Notes: generated from the letters alone by a model not told the origin. A stretch of DNA of 64,000 nucleotides from Rudanella paleaurantiibacter (GCF_009184635.1 NZ_WELI01000003.1:62001-126000); one strand, 5' to 3'. Counted from the stretch's first letter, positions 16,275-26,233 are shown. Translations and numbers: made by a program.

Positions 16275-18431
16275 ATGACAAACCTTTCCAAATCCACCCT
16301 TTTCGGGATGTTGTTGGTGCTGCTGAGCGTAGCATCAGTATGGGCGCAAAGCGCGCCAACGGTACAATGGCGCGTTGATCTGGGGCAGCCCCCCACGGTA
16401 GCGAAGGTCGTTAACGCACCGGGAGGAGAGTATTTCGTTCTTCTCACCCCTCGATTTGGTAGCTCAACGTTGGCACGGTTAACGGCTGACGGGCAGTATC
16501 AGCCTATTCGCACCCTGCCTAACTCACCTGATACCTATGAGGCCAACCAGCTTATCAGAACACAGGATGGCGGCTTTTTGATTAGCGGTAACGTCAACCG
16601 TGACGGATTCAATGATCGAGGCTTTATCACCAAGTTAGATGTACACGGAAATACCGTTTGGAATACGGTTCCGGACCCGCTTCCGTTGGTGCCCGGCATA
16701 CGCCCTACGAGTTACAGAAATACATTTCTGCTGGAGCGTTCCAATTACTACGTAAAGTTCACAAACATTGGAAGAGGGATTGTTTCAAGTGCGTTTCGCC
16801 AGCACTTTGACAAAAATGGCCGAGAGCTTACATTCAGACGAACACCGGTCGATAATACTTTGGCTTACGCAGCTTCAACGGAATTTGTGAGCGACCTTGC
16901 CGAAGCCGTCGATGGGGGGATTCTTGTCGGATTTGGAAATGGATTTACAAACCTCAGAAAAATCACCGATACCGATACCAGTTTTGCCCTGCCCGGCTAC
17001 CCCGACCCATACCCCAACAATTGGACACGGGCAATTACGCCTACGGTTGCCCGTGATGGTTACTATGTAGCGAGCAGCCAGAAAATCAGCAAAATAAACC
17101 CCAGCGGTTATGAAGTCTGGTCGGTCAATCAGGCCGATATTGGAATTTCCAACCCATATAAATTACTGGCAGAACCCAACGGCGTAACCTTCGTAGCCTT
17201 TAGCGCGGGCAGAGTGGTGTTGCAAAAGCTGAGCCTGTCAGGCACCCCGCTCTGGCAGGTTGATGTGACAGACGGAGGCCCCTCCGACCTCTTGAAAGCA
17301 TCTGATGGCGGGTATATCGTGGCTACCAATACCCCCCGGTTCATCAAGTTCAGCCCCGAACAAACCACCAGTAATTTTGCTCTGACGTCCCCCAACTACG
17401 ACTGCAACACGGGCCAGCTGACCCTCAACACAACGGGCGGCAACGGCTCACCTATCGAGTTCCGCATCGTTGGCCTGCGCGACTGGGCAAGCAGCAACAG
17501 CTTTTCCGTACCCGCCCACCAACGCAACGGCACCACCTTCAACCTGGAGGCCCGCCAGAATGGGCAAATGATTTCGGTGGGGTTCACCACCGCCTGTGGC
17601 ACTACCACCCCGCCACCCAGCACTACCACCACTCCACCCGTTAATCCACCCGCCAATAGCTTTGCCGTACGGATAGCCGGCTACGATTGCACTACCGGGC
17701 AGCTAAACACAGTGGCCAATAATGCAAATGGTAGCGTTGAGTTCCGTATCCTCGGCCTGCGCGACTGGGCCAGTAGCAGCACCTTCACCGTACCCGCCTG
17801 GCAGCGTACCAACACCACCTTTAAGATTGAGGCTCGCACCAGCCTGGGAGCCTACGCCAGCACCGACTTCACCACAACCTGCGGGAGTATTCAGCCACCG
17901 GTAACACCTCCTGCGGGAACGGCGTTGCGGTTCGAAACGCCTGCGTTCTACTGCGAGACGGGTCTGTTGCGGCTCATCACGAGCGGGGGCGATGGTACGC
18001 TGGTGGAGTACCGCATCCCCGGCCTGCGCGACTGGGGCCCGACCGACTTTACGGTGCCCACTTACCAGCGGCAAAACACCACGTTCACCTTGTACGCTCG
18101 CCAAAGTGGCAGCGAGGTGAGTACGACGTTTACGGCCAACTGCCCCACCAACGCGCGTTTGGCCCATACCGAAACGAGCCGGAGCTGGCAGATGACGCTA
18201 TTGGGGAATCCCGTTGAGGATCAGGTGCAGGTACGTTTGACAGGGACAAGGGGCCAAACGGTTGTACTTCGGATGAGCGATGCCACGGGCCGAATCGTGA
18301 CGGAGCGGGCGGTGCAGATGCAAACAGAAGAGCAAATTGAAACGCTACGCATGAGCGGCTCAGCTGGTGTGTATGTGCTGGGCGCCGTGAGCAACGGTCA
18401 GCAACAGAGCCTGAAAGTGTTGAAGAAATAA
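16275..18431 (+). CDS. Secreted T9SS cargo protein with three Cys-bracketed modules
   Basis: 718 residues. Signal peptide ends near VWAQ (residue 25). Residues about 30-365 contain propeller-like repeats with the pattern TQDGGFLISGN...GFITKLD..GNTVWN. Then three repeated modules at about residues 368-440, 462-535 and 550-625, each starting Y-x-C-x-T-G and containing FRIxGLRDW and a closing Cys, separated by Thr/Pro linkers. The last 80 residues (LLGNPVEDQVQVRLTG...GVYVLGAVSNGQQQSLKVLKK) are a type A T9SS sorting domain. It is probably exported through the outer membrane and anchored at the surface. Ligand or function unknown. Confidence 0.8.
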   Translation: MTNLSKSTLFGMLLVLLSVASVWAQSAPTVQWRVDLGQPPTVAKVVNAPGGEYFVLLTPRFGSSTLARLTADGQYQPIRTLPNSPDTYEANQLIRTQDGGFLISGNVNRDGFNDRGFITKLDVHGNTVWNTVPDPLPLVPGIRPTSYRNTFLLERSNYYVKFTNIGRGIVSSAFRQHFDKNGRELTFRRTPVDNTLAYAASTEFVSDLAEAVDGGILVGFGNGFTNLRKITDTDTSFALPGYPDPYPNNWTRAITPTVARDGYYVASSQKISKINPSGYEVWSVNQADIGISNPYKLLAEPNGVTFVAFSAGRVVLQKLSLSGTPLWQVDVTDGGPSDLLKASDGGYIVATNTPRFIKFSPEQTTSNFALTSPNYDCNTGQLTLNTTGGNGSPIEFRIVGLRDWASSNSFSVPAHQRNGTTFNLEARQNGQMISVGFTTACGTTTPPPSTTTTPPVNPPANSFAVRIAGYDCTTGQLNTVANNANGSVEFRILGLRDWASSSTFTVPAWQRTNTTFKIEARTSLGAYASTDFTTTCGSIQPPVTPPAGTALRFETPAFYCETGLLRLITSGGDGTLVEYRIPGLRDWGPTDFTVPTYQRQNTTFTLYARQSGSEVSTTFTANCPTNARLAHTETSRSWQMTLLGNPVEDQVQVRLTGTRGQTVVLRMSDATGRIVTERAVQMQTEEQIETLRMSGSAGVYVLGAVSNGQQQSLKVLKK

Positions 18432-18445
18432 AGTAAGTGCCCCGT

Positions 18446-18488
18446 AAAAAACACCCCGGTCTGGATTTGCGCAGATCGGGGTGTTTTT
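18446..18488. terminator. Bidirectional terminator between convergent genes
   Basis: Arms AAAAAACACCCCG (18446-18458) and CGGGGTGTTTTT (18477-18488) form a strong stem with A and T tracts on both sides. It serves the plus-strand T9SS gene and overlaps the stop of the minus-strand toxin gene. Confidence 0.8.
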
Positions 18489-18771
18489 ATTGTTGACGGG
18501 TATCCAGTACGTTCAGGATTAGCACCTCTTTCTTTTCTTCAACTACGGTATATAGCAACCTGTAATAAGGCTTAACCCGTATTAGCCGTAGACTGGAGTA
18601 TCGTTCGTGCTGAATACCCAAATACGGAAAAGCACTGAGTTGATCGGCAACCTTTTGTATTTCATCCGCCAGACGATTTGTGACACCATCTTCCCAATGA
18701 TCCAACATGTAATCCAGAATCGCCCGAATCTCATCTCTGGCATTTTCGGTCCAGGCTATCGTGTATTGCAT
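18487..18771 (-). CDS. RelE/ParE-family toxin
   Basis: 94 residues. YTIAWTENARDEIRAILDYMLDHW at the start, FPYLGIQHE in the middle and RLIRVKPYYRLLYTVVEEKKEVLILNVLDTRQQ at the end follow the ParE/RelE fold (two helices then four strands). Expected to inhibit gyrase or cleave mRNA on ribosomes; which one cannot be told from sequence. Overlaps the antitoxin gene by 16 bases, so translation is coupled. Confidence 0.88.
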   Translation of the reverse strand: MQYTIAWTENARDEIRAILDYMLDHWEDGVTNRLADEIQKVADQLSAFPYLGIQHERYSSLRLIRVKPYYRLLYTVVEEKKEVLILNVLDTRQQ

Positions 18772-18995
18772 TGCTTGATTAGCGTAAGAATATCATCCGT
18801 AGTGTATGTTTTTTGTTCGCCTACGCTTGCTAGTGACTTTTCAATTTTAGCCAATACTTCAGGTGTGTTAGGATCAAAGTCGCCTTCCCCTCCTCCATAT
18901 TGCTCATTCACAAAGGCATAAACCTGCAACAGTTGCTCGTCGGTCAGGTCTTCAATGCGTTGGTGAAGTTCAGCTTTTAGTTCTCGTGCTGACAT
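18756..18995 (-). CDS. Antitoxin partner of the RelE/ParE toxin
   Basis: 79 residues. N-terminal helical part (MSARELKAELHQRIEDLTDEQLL) resembles short Bacteroidota antitoxins that pair with RelE/ParE toxins; the C-terminal half is acidic and probably wraps the toxin. It lies directly upstream of and overlaps the toxin gene. No clear DNA-binding motif is recognised. Confidence 0.78.
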   Translation of the reverse strand: MSARELKAELHQRIEDLTDEQLLQVYAFVNEQYGGGEGDFDPNTPEVLAKIEKSLASVGEQKTYTTDDILTLIKQCNTR

Positions 18996-19138
18996 GGCGT
19001 TGGCTGTTTCGTTTCTGGAAATTACGAAAAGTTGCGGATTTTATTGAGTGTAAGGCAGGTTCAACATAGGCAGATAGTTGAGGGCGCTTCGTCGGAATGA
19101 CAAAAGAGACCTGTTTTACCCCCACTTTGCACACCAAC

Positions 19139-20464
19139 CTACTTAGCAACTGGTTTCTGATCCAGGTTATCCGTCAGAATATCTTCCGTCACATCGACCC
19201 GGGCGAAGGCCCACTCCATCTTCTGAGGGTCAAAAGCCCCCTCGTTCTTAGCCAGCCAGATGGTTGCCACACCATTGCCAATGAAGTTGGTGATGCTCCG
19301 GGCCTCCGACATAAACCGATCGACACCCAGCAACAGGGCCAGGCCCTCCACCGGTATCACTTTGATAGCCGTCAGCGTGCTCGCCAGTACCACAAAGCCG
19401 CTGCCCGTAACACCAGCCGCCCCCTTCGACGTGACCATCAGGATGCCAATAATCGTGAGCATCTGGGCCCACGTCAGCTCAACACCAAACACCTGCGCCA
19501 GAAAGAGCGTCGCCATGGAGAGGTAAATCGTGGTGCCATCGAGGTTAAACGAGTAGCCAGCCGGTACCACCAGCCCCACCACCGACCGGGCGCAGCCCAT
19601 GCGCTCCAATTTTTCCATCAGGCTCGGCAAGCCCGCTTCCGACGATGAGGTGCCCAATACAATCAGCAACTCCTCCCGGATATACCGCAGAAACGGCCAC
19701 AGCCGGACGCCCGCATGGCGCAGAATGAACCACAGCACCACAAAAATGAACAGGGCCATGGTGATGTACACTGTCAGCATCAATTTACCCAGCGGCAACA
19801 GGGTGGCCAGGCCATATTTACCAATAGTAAACGCCATACCGCCGAATGCCCCAATCGGAGCCAGCAGCATAACCCGATGCAGAGCTGTAAAAACTACCTT
19901 AGCCACCCGGTTCAGAACCGGGATAACCCGTTCGCGCCCACTGTATCGGCTCAGGACAACGCCGGTCAGAATAGCCACAATCAGCACCTGCAACGTTGAA
20001 TTATCACCCAAAAACTTGAGCCAACTGAAGGCTTCCGCACTTTTGGTGTATTTGCTGATGTCGCCCCCTTTGACGGCCGCTGTGCTTACCCCAACCCCCG
20101 GCTGAATAACGTGAGCGACTCCAATACCAATCAGCAGGGCCAACGTCGTGACTACCTCAAAATACAAGAGGGCTTTGGCTCCCACCTTACCCACCTTTTT
20201 CAGATCACCCATGCTCACGATACCGAGCGTGATGGTCAGGAAGATGATCGGATTGATAAACAGCTTGACCGTGCTGATAAAAATGCCGCTCAGAAACTCA
20301 CTGACGGTAGCCCCGATGGTCAGCTCCTGACCCATAAACCGGCCTTTGATCGGTTCGTCGAGAACGGGCATCAGGGCCAGATCGGGCCGGAGATGGCCAA
20401 GCAGAATACCGGCCGTAATGGCGGTGAGTACCCAAAAAGTAAGGTTAGTGAGGAGTTTTTTCAT
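19139..20464 (-). CDS. dctA: C4-dicarboxylate:cation symporter DctA
   Basis: 441 residues from ATG 20464; an in-frame start 54 bases upstream would add a poor N-terminus. Strong DctA-type blocks: LLYFEVVTTLALLIG, LAPIGAFGGMAFTIGKYG, IREELLIVLGTSSSEAGLP (re-entrant hairpin 1), GYSFNLDGTTIYLSMA, SSKGAAGVTGSGFVVLA (hairpin 2) and DRFMSEARSITNFIGNGVAT. Eight membrane helices expected. Imports succinate, fumarate or malate with protons or sodium. The DctA assignment over glutamate carriers rests on overall similarity I recall to the E. coli protein. Confidence 0.9.
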   Translation of the reverse strand: MKKLLTNLTFWVLTAITAGILLGHLRPDLALMPVLDEPIKGRFMGQELTIGATVSEFLSGIFISTVKLFINPIIFLTITLGIVSMGDLKKVGKVGAKALLYFEVVTTLALLIGIGVAHVIQPGVGVSTAAVKGGDISKYTKSAEAFSWLKFLGDNSTLQVLIVAILTGVVLSRYSGRERVIPVLNRVAKVVFTALHRVMLLAPIGAFGGMAFTIGKYGLATLLPLGKLMLTVYITMALFIFVVLWFILRHAGVRLWPFLRYIREELLIVLGTSSSEAGLPSLMEKLERMGCARSVVGLVVPAGYSFNLDGTTIYLSMATLFLAQVFGVELTWAQMLTIIGILMVTSKGAAGVTGSGFVVLASTLTAIKVIPVEGLALLLGVDRFMSEARSITNFIGNGVATIWLAKNEGAFDPQKMEWAFARVDVTEDILTDNLDQKPVAK

Positions 20465-20627
20465 AGAGGGGCAAGATAACAGAAAACAAGGCAACCATTC
20501 CAGCCCGCGCGAAAGCACTATCTTTCATAAACGGGTATTTTCCCAGCTTTTCTGCCTATTCAGTACAAATTGAAGCACCGAAGTGGCTAAAGCTACTAAC
20601 CAGAGAATAGCCACCGACAGAAACCCG

Positions 20628-21493
20628 CTAAGGCTGTCGTTTCCGGCGAATCAGTTGCTTTAGAGCGGGTTCGAGAGCCAGTGCATGGCCCCCTCCGAAC
20701 GTTACAAGGACACGGTCGTACTGATCGAGAGCTCTGTCTATCTTGGTAAGCAATACGCTGTCACGAACCATTTTGGAAGCACGGCCAAGTGCGCAAAATT
20801 CGCAGCCTTTCCCATTGACATAATCAAACAATTCCACGTCGGCGGTTAGCTCCAGTTTGAACGGCCGCCCGATATGCCTCTCGTACAGTTCCTTGAAATA
20901 GGCATAACTACGCTCGTTTTCAGATAACGGAAACCCCCGATTGACAAAATAAACCGGGATTTCGTACCGATAAACCTCTTCAAAGGGTTGAGTACCATTC
21001 GCCCCGGTCAGGTGCGGAATAACTGTCCGCTCCATGATATAGTATAGAAACAACTTCGATTTTGGATACCGGCCTAACATCAGTTGATACTCCAGTGTAT
21101 CGGACATGTCGCCATTAATAAGCGGAATGTTGGCTTTATCGCATAAATAAGCGAGGCAGCCCGTTTCTCCATCTTTGCGAATGGCTTCATTGCGGCTTAT
21201 GTAGCGTTCGGTCACTTGCCCACCCTCATGAAGAGCAACCTGCGGTTTGATATCTGCCATGTATTGCTCAATCGTCGCAAACTGCCGATGTGTAGTATCC
21301 GTAATATGGTCACACCCAATAAATACCAGTCGCTTACGACCGTTTTGTACGTCAATGATGTAGGGCCAATCACGCTTTAAATGCTTACCAACCCAAACGT
21401 AGCTACGCGTTTTGTACAACCCATTTTTGACCGTCTGACAAGCCCCTACACCAAGCAGCAGGCTCAAACCAATCCGACACCTATTCGTCTCAT
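20628..21493 (-). pseudogene. TraB/ChaN-like lipoprotein with a frameshift in its signal peptide
   Basis: The open frame covers 20628-21467 but can only start at TTG 21467. An ATG at 21493 in another frame encodes MRRIGVGLV and then stops at TGA. Adding one T to the TTT run at about 21466-21469 would fuse them into MRRIGVGLVLSLLLGVGAC, a textbook lipoprotein signal with lipobox. The body (about 275 residues) has FIGCDHITDTTH, ALHEGGQ, LINGDMSD and a late VLVTFGGGHAL, resembling TraB/ChaN-type haem-binding or peptidase-like proteins. If the base is a sequencing slip the gene is intact; otherwise it is disrupted or phase-variable. Confidence 0.6.
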
Positions 21494-21735
21494 GTAAGCT
21501 TTACACCATTTTGACAAAAGAAGCATTTTCGTACCGCATTGTTGTCGCAGCATTTGGTAAAAGTGGTCTATCAAACAAAGTTGTCGCGTATACCCCGAAC
21601 TCCGACCGTTTCGCCAGGCTCATTTGGCAACGCAGCTTGCCCCGTTCAAGTCCGATTTCTGCGACTTCATCCTAATCCGGTTGACGGCCGGGGCGAAGTG
21701 GTCGTAGATTGAACCAAACAACACTACTTCTGAAC

Positions 21736-22983
21736 ATGACCACTTCTGCTCCCCTTACCCTTTCTCCGACCGTTGTTACTCCCAGGGCAACGCGCATCGA
21801 AACGGTCGACGCCCTGCGCGGGGCTGCTCTTTTTGGGATTCTGCTCGTTCATGCCGCACAATGGTTTGCGGCCGGCCCACTGCCGGGTAGCGTATATCAG
21901 GCGCACGCGAGTGGCGTGGGTAACACGATTACCCAAACGATTGTCGGCATTTTTTTCGATGGTAAATTCTACACCTTTTTCTCGTTTCTATTCGGTCTGA
22001 GCTTTGCGCTCATGCTCACCCGCTCCACCGAGTCGCCGGGTCGTTTTTACGCCCGCTTTGCCTGGCGATTGGTAATCCTCGGTGCTATCGGTCTGTTACA
22101 CCACATCCAATGGCGGGGGGATATTCTGTCCATTTACGCGATGCTGGGCTTTCTGATGCTCCCGTTCGGCCGACTCTCTAACAAGGTTGTTCTGGTAGTC
22201 GGTTTGTTGCTCGTAGCCAATCTGCCTAATCGGGTGCAGGCCGTGTACAATGCCTTTGCAGAACCACCCGCCAAGACCCAAACTGGGCAGCCGGGTCAGA
22301 ATTTCGAGAAAGAAGCGCAGGCCTATTACGATCTGCTAACGAAAGGCAGCTACGCGGCTGTTGCGGAATCGAACCTGAACGCCTTCGACGACAAAATGCA
22401 GTTTCAGATCGGTAGTGGCCGCATTTACATTACGCTGGGCTTTTTTCTGCTGGGCCTGTACGCGGGTCGTCGGAGACTGTTTCAAAAAATAGGTGAAAAC
22501 AAGCGGCTGTTCCGCCAGCTAACCCGAGCCTGCGGATTTGGCGTGTTGGCCATTATTCTTCTGTTCCTGACCGCCATTGCCATCATTGGCCAAAACAACC
22601 AGCCTCCCAAAGCCATTGATCTAACGCTTGGCTTCCTTTACGACATCGGTAACTCCGCCATGACGATCTTTTACATCACGGGCCTGACCTTATTGTTTCA
22701 GCGCGCTAACTGGCAAAAAATTGTACGGCCGCTTGCATCCGTCGGCAAAATGGCCCTGACCAGCTACATACTACAAACCGTAATCGGGAGTCTGCTATTT
22801 TTTGGGTACGGCCTGGGGCTACTCGGCAAAACCGAACTTTGGCAGGCGGCATTGCTCACGTTCCCCATTCTGTTTGTGCAGATCCTGTTCAGTCAGTGGT
22901 GGTTAGCCCGGTTCCGGTACGGCCCGCTCGAATGGCTCTGGCGGTCTCTCACGTACGGGAAAGTGCAACCTATGCGGGCTTAG
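21736..22983 (+). CDS. DUF418 family inner-membrane protein
   Basis: About 415 residues from ATG 21736. The N-terminus RIETVDALRGAALFGILLVHAAQWF is the DUF418/YeiB signature (R-x-x-x-D-x-L-R-G-x-A-L-x-G-I-L), followed by FFDGKFYTFFSFLFGLSFALML. About ten hydrophobic helices. The C-terminal DUF418 domain has VGKMALTSYILQTVIGSLLFFGYGLGLLG and QWWLARFRYGPLEWLWRSLTY. Probably a transporter or acyltransferase-like membrane protein; substrate unknown. Confidence 0.9.
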   Translation: MTTSAPLTLSPTVVTPRATRIETVDALRGAALFGILLVHAAQWFAAGPLPGSVYQAHASGVGNTITQTIVGIFFDGKFYTFFSFLFGLSFALMLTRSTESPGRFYARFAWRLVILGAIGLLHHIQWRGDILSIYAMLGFLMLPFGRLSNKVVLVVGLLLVANLPNRVQAVYNAFAEPPAKTQTGQPGQNFEKEAQAYYDLLTKGSYAAVAESNLNAFDDKMQFQIGSGRIYITLGFFLLGLYAGRRRLFQKIGENKRLFRQLTRACGFGVLAIILLFLTAIAIIGQNNQPPKAIDLTLGFLYDIGNSAMTIFYITGLTLLFQRANWQKIVRPLASVGKMALTSYILQTVIGSLLFFGYGLGLLGKTELWQAALLTFPILFVQILFSQWWLARFRYGPLEWLWRSLTYGKVQPMRA

Positions 22984-23002
22984 CTAACGGATGCTAAAAT
23001 GG

Positions 23003-23056
23003 AAAATGCCGTAGTGTGGACGGGTCTTCAATCTGTTCACGCTACGGCATTTTTTT
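23003..23056 (+). terminator. Rho-independent terminator of the DUF418 gene
   Basis: Arms AAAATGCCGTAGTGTG (23003-23018) and CACGCTACGGCATTTT (23038-23053) pair with one mismatch (G-T) and run into a T tract. Confidence 0.85.
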
Positions 23057-23066
23057 ATGGGAATGC

Positions 23067-23184
23067 CTGACGCATGATGAGACCGGTCCGCCGTGGCGGC
23101 AAGATGTTGCGTCTCTACGTTGAACCATCTTTTGTAGAGACGCAATATTTTGCCGCCACGGCGGACCGGTCTCACTCGCGTCAG
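23067..23184. repeat. 118-bp hairpin element 1 with CTGACGC ends
   Basis: Near-perfect inverted repeat. The left arm runs CTGACGC, GAGACCGGTCCGCCGTGGCG, GCAAGAT, TTGCGTCTCTAC; the right arm mirrors it, with a loop of about 15 bases. The inner part (GTAGAGACGCAA) resembles common Bacteroidota interspersed repeats. Confidence 0.8.
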
Positions 23185-23247
23185 TAATACGTAGCAATAA
23201 CGTGAATCATGGATAATTTGTATTACAACTAGCTGTTTAACAGATTG

Positions 23248-23335
23248 CTGACGCAAGGGCCTTCGACAGGCTCAGGCTGACTGGCGGCTCTCAAGTTTAT
23301 AGTCAGCCTGAGCCTGTCGAGGGCCCTTGCGTCAG
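23248..23335. repeat. 88-bp hairpin element 2 with CTGACGC ends
   Basis: Arms of about 35 bases starting CTGACGCAAGGGCC and containing CTTCGACAGGCTCAGGCTGA, mirrored by TCAGCCTGAGCCTGTCGAGG and ending GGGCCCTTGCGTCAG. Different arm sequence from element 1 but the same terminal CTGACGC/GCGTCAG. Confidence 0.8.
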
Positions 23336-23447
23336 CCAGTATGCATAATTCCCGTTAGCAATCAATGACGTTTTGGCCGGAAATCACCAAAAAACGCGAT
23401 ACATCACGCCAAAATGTCTTAAATAAGACCTCGGCCCATCATTTGTT

Positions 23448-23558
23448 GTTAACAGGGAGCAACCGACAGTGAACAACCAACAACGAGCAACCAACAGTGA
23501 ACAACGAGCAGTTATTGGAGAACGGTTGCTTATTCGTTGTTCGTTGATCTCTGTTAAC
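23448..23558. repeat. Inverted element with short degenerate repeats upstream of clpB
   Basis: Ends GTTAACAGGGAGCAAC (23448-23463) and GTTGATCTCTGTTAAC (23543-23558) are 14/16 complementary. The interior is a string of AACAAC, ACGAGCAAC and CAACAGTGAACAAC units with a partial mirror (GTTGCTTATTCGTTGTTCG). It lies within the clpB promoter region. Confidence 0.6.
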
Positions 23559-23569
23559 TGAATACTGCC

Positions 23570-26221
23570 ATGAACTTTAACAACTATACGATTAAGGCGC
23601 AGGAAGTCGTACAACACGCGGCTCAGATGGCGCAGGGCAATGGGCAACAGACCGTCGAAACCGGTCATGTGCTCAAAGCCATTCTGGAAGAAGACCCCAA
23701 CACGGTCGGGTTTCTGGCGAAGAAACTCGGCTCTGACACGAAACAACTGACCCTGGCACTCGACGCTATCGTAAACGGTTACCCGAAAGTATCCTTCAGT
23801 GGTGGCGCTCAGCAGGGCATTTACCTCGGCAATGAGTTAAATGCGGCTTTGCAACGCGCACAGACGCAGATGAAAGACTTTGGCGATGAGTACGTCAGCG
23901 TCGAAATGATGCTGCTGGGCCTCGTTGGCGGTAAAGACGCCGTCGCTACCCTCCTGAAAGATATTGGTTTTACCGAAAAGACCTTAAAAGATGCCATTCG
24001 CGAACTGCGAGGCAAAAACAACCCTGTGAAAGACCAAAATGCAGAAGCCACGTACCAATCACTCGAACGGTACGGCATTAACCTGAATAAACGCGCCAGC
24101 GAGGGCAAAATTGACCCCGTAATCGGCCGCGACGAAGAAATTCGGCGGGTGCTCCAGATTCTGAGCCGCCGGACCAAGAACAACCCGATGCTACTGGGCG
24201 AGCCCGGCGTTGGTAAAACCGCCATTGTAGAAGGGCTGGCCCAGCGCATTGTGCAGGGCGACGTTCCCGAAAACCTCAAATCGAAGATCATCATGTCGCT
24301 CGATATGGGTTTGCTCGTGGCCGGTGCTAAATACAAAGGCGAGTTTGAAGAGCGGCTGAAAGCGGTTATCAAAGAAGTGACCGACTCTGAGGGCGAAATC
24401 GTGCTCTTTATCGACGAGATTCACACGCTTATCGGCGCAGGCGGTGGTGGCGAAGGCGCGATGGATGCCGCTAACCTGCTGAAACCCGCCCTGGCTCGTG
24501 GCGAACTGCACGCCATTGGGGCCACTACGCTCAAGGAATACCAGAGGTACATTGAGAAAGACAAAGCCCTCGAACGCCGGTTTCAGGCCGTCATGGTCGA
24601 CGAGCCCGACGTACAGGATGCCATCTCCATTCTGCGCGGGATTAAGGAACGCTACGAGCTGCACCACGGTGTACGCATCAAAGACGATGCCGTGATTGCC
24701 GCCGTCGAACTCTCGAACCGCTACATTTCTGACCGGTTTTTGCCCGACAAAGCCATTGACCTCATGGACGAAGCGGCCGCTAAACTCCGGCTCGAAATCG
24801 ACTCCGTGCCCGAAGAGCTGGACGAACTGAACCGGCGCATTATGCAGCTCGAAATTGAGCGCGAGGCCATTCGGCGCGAAAACGATAAAGACAAAGAAAC
24901 GCTGCTGAGCAAGCAGATTGCCGACCTCAACGAGCAGCGTAATGAGCTAAAGGCCCGCTGGGAAACCGAAAAACAATCGGTCAACGAAAGCCGGACGCTG
25001 AAAGAGCAACTCGATACCCTGCGCATCGAAGCCGAGCAGGCCGAACGGGCAGGCGACTACGGCAAAGTAGCCGAGATTCGGTACGGCCGCATTCCCGAAA
25101 TCGAAAACCGACTTAAGACACTTACGAGCGACGGCCAACCCGCCGACGGTGCCGACCGGATGCTTCAGGAGGAAGTAACCTCGGAAGATATTGCCGAAGT
25201 GGTAGCCAAATGGACAGGTATTCCGGTAAGCCGGATGTTGCAGTCGGAACGCGACAAACTGCTGTTCCTCGAAGCCGAACTGGGCAAGCGGGTAGCCGGT
25301 CAGGAAGAAGCTATTGGCGTAGTGGCCGATGCCGTACGCCGGAGCCGCGCGGGCATGCAGGACCCCAAACGGCCCATTGGTTCGTTTATCTTCCTCGGCA
25401 CCACCGGGGTTGGTAAAACCGAGCTGGCCAAGGCCCTGGCTGAGTTTTTGTTCAACGACGAAAACGCGCTGGTCCGCATCGACATGAGCGAGTTTCAGGA
25501 ACGCCATGCCGTAAGCCGACTCATCGGGGCCCCTCCGGGCTATGTGGGTTACGACGAAGGAGGTCAGCTGACCGAGGCCGTGCGCCGGAAACCCTACTCG
25601 GTGGTACTGCTCGACGAGATCGAGAAAGCGCACCCCGACGTGTTCAACATCCTGCTGCAAGTGCTCGACGATGGCCGCCTGACCGACAACAAAGGGCGCG
25701 TGGCCAACTTCAAGAACACGATCATCATCATGACGTCGAACATCGGCTCGCACATTATCCGCGAGCGCTTTGCGGAGATCAACGACCGCAACGCCGATCA
25801 GGTGATTGAAAGCACCAAAGATGAGGTGTTCGAGTTGCTGAAGCAGACAGTTCGGCCCGAGTTTCTGAACCGGATCGACGAACTGGTGATGTTCCAGCCT
25901 CTGAGCAAGCGCGAGGTCCGCAAAATTATGGACATTCAGTTCCGGCAAATTCAGCACCGGCTGGCCGAGCAGGGTATTACGCTCGAAGCCGATAACGAGG
26001 TGCTCGATTTTATCGCCCGCGAAGGCTTCGACCCGCAGTTTGGTGCCCGGCCGCTGAAGAGGGTTCTGCAACGCCGGATCCTGAACGCTCTCTCGAAAGA
26101 GATCCTGTCGGGTCGGATTCAGAAAAACGCTATCGTGGGTATGATGCTCAACGAAGACGAAACCGGCAAAGAAGATATCATCTTCTACAACCTGGATAAG
26201 GTAGTGCCGGTGCTGGAGTAA
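23570..26221 (+). CDS. clpB: ATP-dependent disaggregase ClpB
   Basis: 883 residues, normal length. N-domain (residues 1-145), first AAA+ module with Walker A GEPGVGKT at about 210 and [11 protein letters not shown], a coiled-coil middle domain (about residues 410-530, rich in Glu/Arg/Lys) that separates ClpB from ClpA/ClpC, and a second AAA+ module with GTTGVGKT at about 609, [30 protein letters not shown] and the sensor block [12 protein letters not shown]. It resolubilises aggregated proteins with DnaK. Monocistronic, with its own terminator. Confidence 0.97.
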   Translation: MNFNNYTIKAQEVVQHAAQMAQGNGQQTVETGHVLKAILEEDPNTVGFLAKKLGSDTKQLTLALDAIVNGYPKVSFSGGAQQGIYLGNELNAALQRAQTQMKDFGDEYVSVEMMLLGLVGGKDAVATLLKDIGFTEKTLKDAIRELRGKNNPVKDQNAEATYQSLERYGINLNKRASEGKIDPVIGRDEEIRRVLQILSRRTKNNPMLLGEPGVGKTAIVEGLAQRIVQGDVPENLKSKIIMSLDMGLLVAGAKYKGEFEERLKAVIKEVTDSEGEIVLFIDEIHTLIGAGGGGEGAMDAANLLKPALARGELHAIGATTLKEYQRYIEKDKALERRFQAVMVDEPDVQDAISILRGIKERYELHHGVRIKDDAVIAAVELSNRYISDRFLPDKAIDLMDEAAAKLRLEIDSVPEELDELNRRIMQLEIEREAIRRENDKDKETLLSKQIADLNEQRNELKARWETEKQSVNESRTLKEQLDTLRIEAEQAERAGDYGKVAEIRYGRIPEIENRLKTLTSDGQPADGADRMLQEEVTSEDIAEVVAKWTGIPVSRMLQSERDKLLFLEAELGKRVAGQEEAIGVVADAVRRSRAGMQDPKRPIGSFIFLGTTGVGKTELAKALAEFLFNDENALVRIDMSEFQERHAVSRLIGAPPGYVGYDEGGQLTEAVRRKPYSVVLLDEIEKAHPDVFNILLQVLDDGRLTDNKGRVANFKNTIIIMTSNIGSHIIRERFAEINDRNADQVIESTKDEVFELLKQTVRPEFLNRIDELVMFQPLSKREVRKIMDIQFRQIQHRLAEQGITLEADNEVLDFIAREGFDPQFGARPLKRVLQRRILNALSKEILSGRIQKNAIVGMMLNEDETGKEDIIFYNLDKVVPVLE

Positions 26222-26233
26222 ACAACCAATTAT

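Larger units (their letters stand above)
22984..23569. other. 586-bp intergenic region holding a terminator and three hairpin elements
   Basis: No credible gene lies here. It contains in order a terminator (23003-23056), two hairpin elements that both end in CTGACGC/GCGTCAG (23067-23184 and 23248-23335), and a third inverted element made of degenerate AACAACGAGCAAC-like repeats (23448-23558), which ends 11 bases before clpB. Confidence 0.75.

Noticed and set aside
24947-26071. Long minus-strand open frame (374 codons) opposite clpB
   Set aside because: It is the mirror of a strongly conserved gene, lacks any recognisable motif, and such frames are common opposite GC-rich genes.
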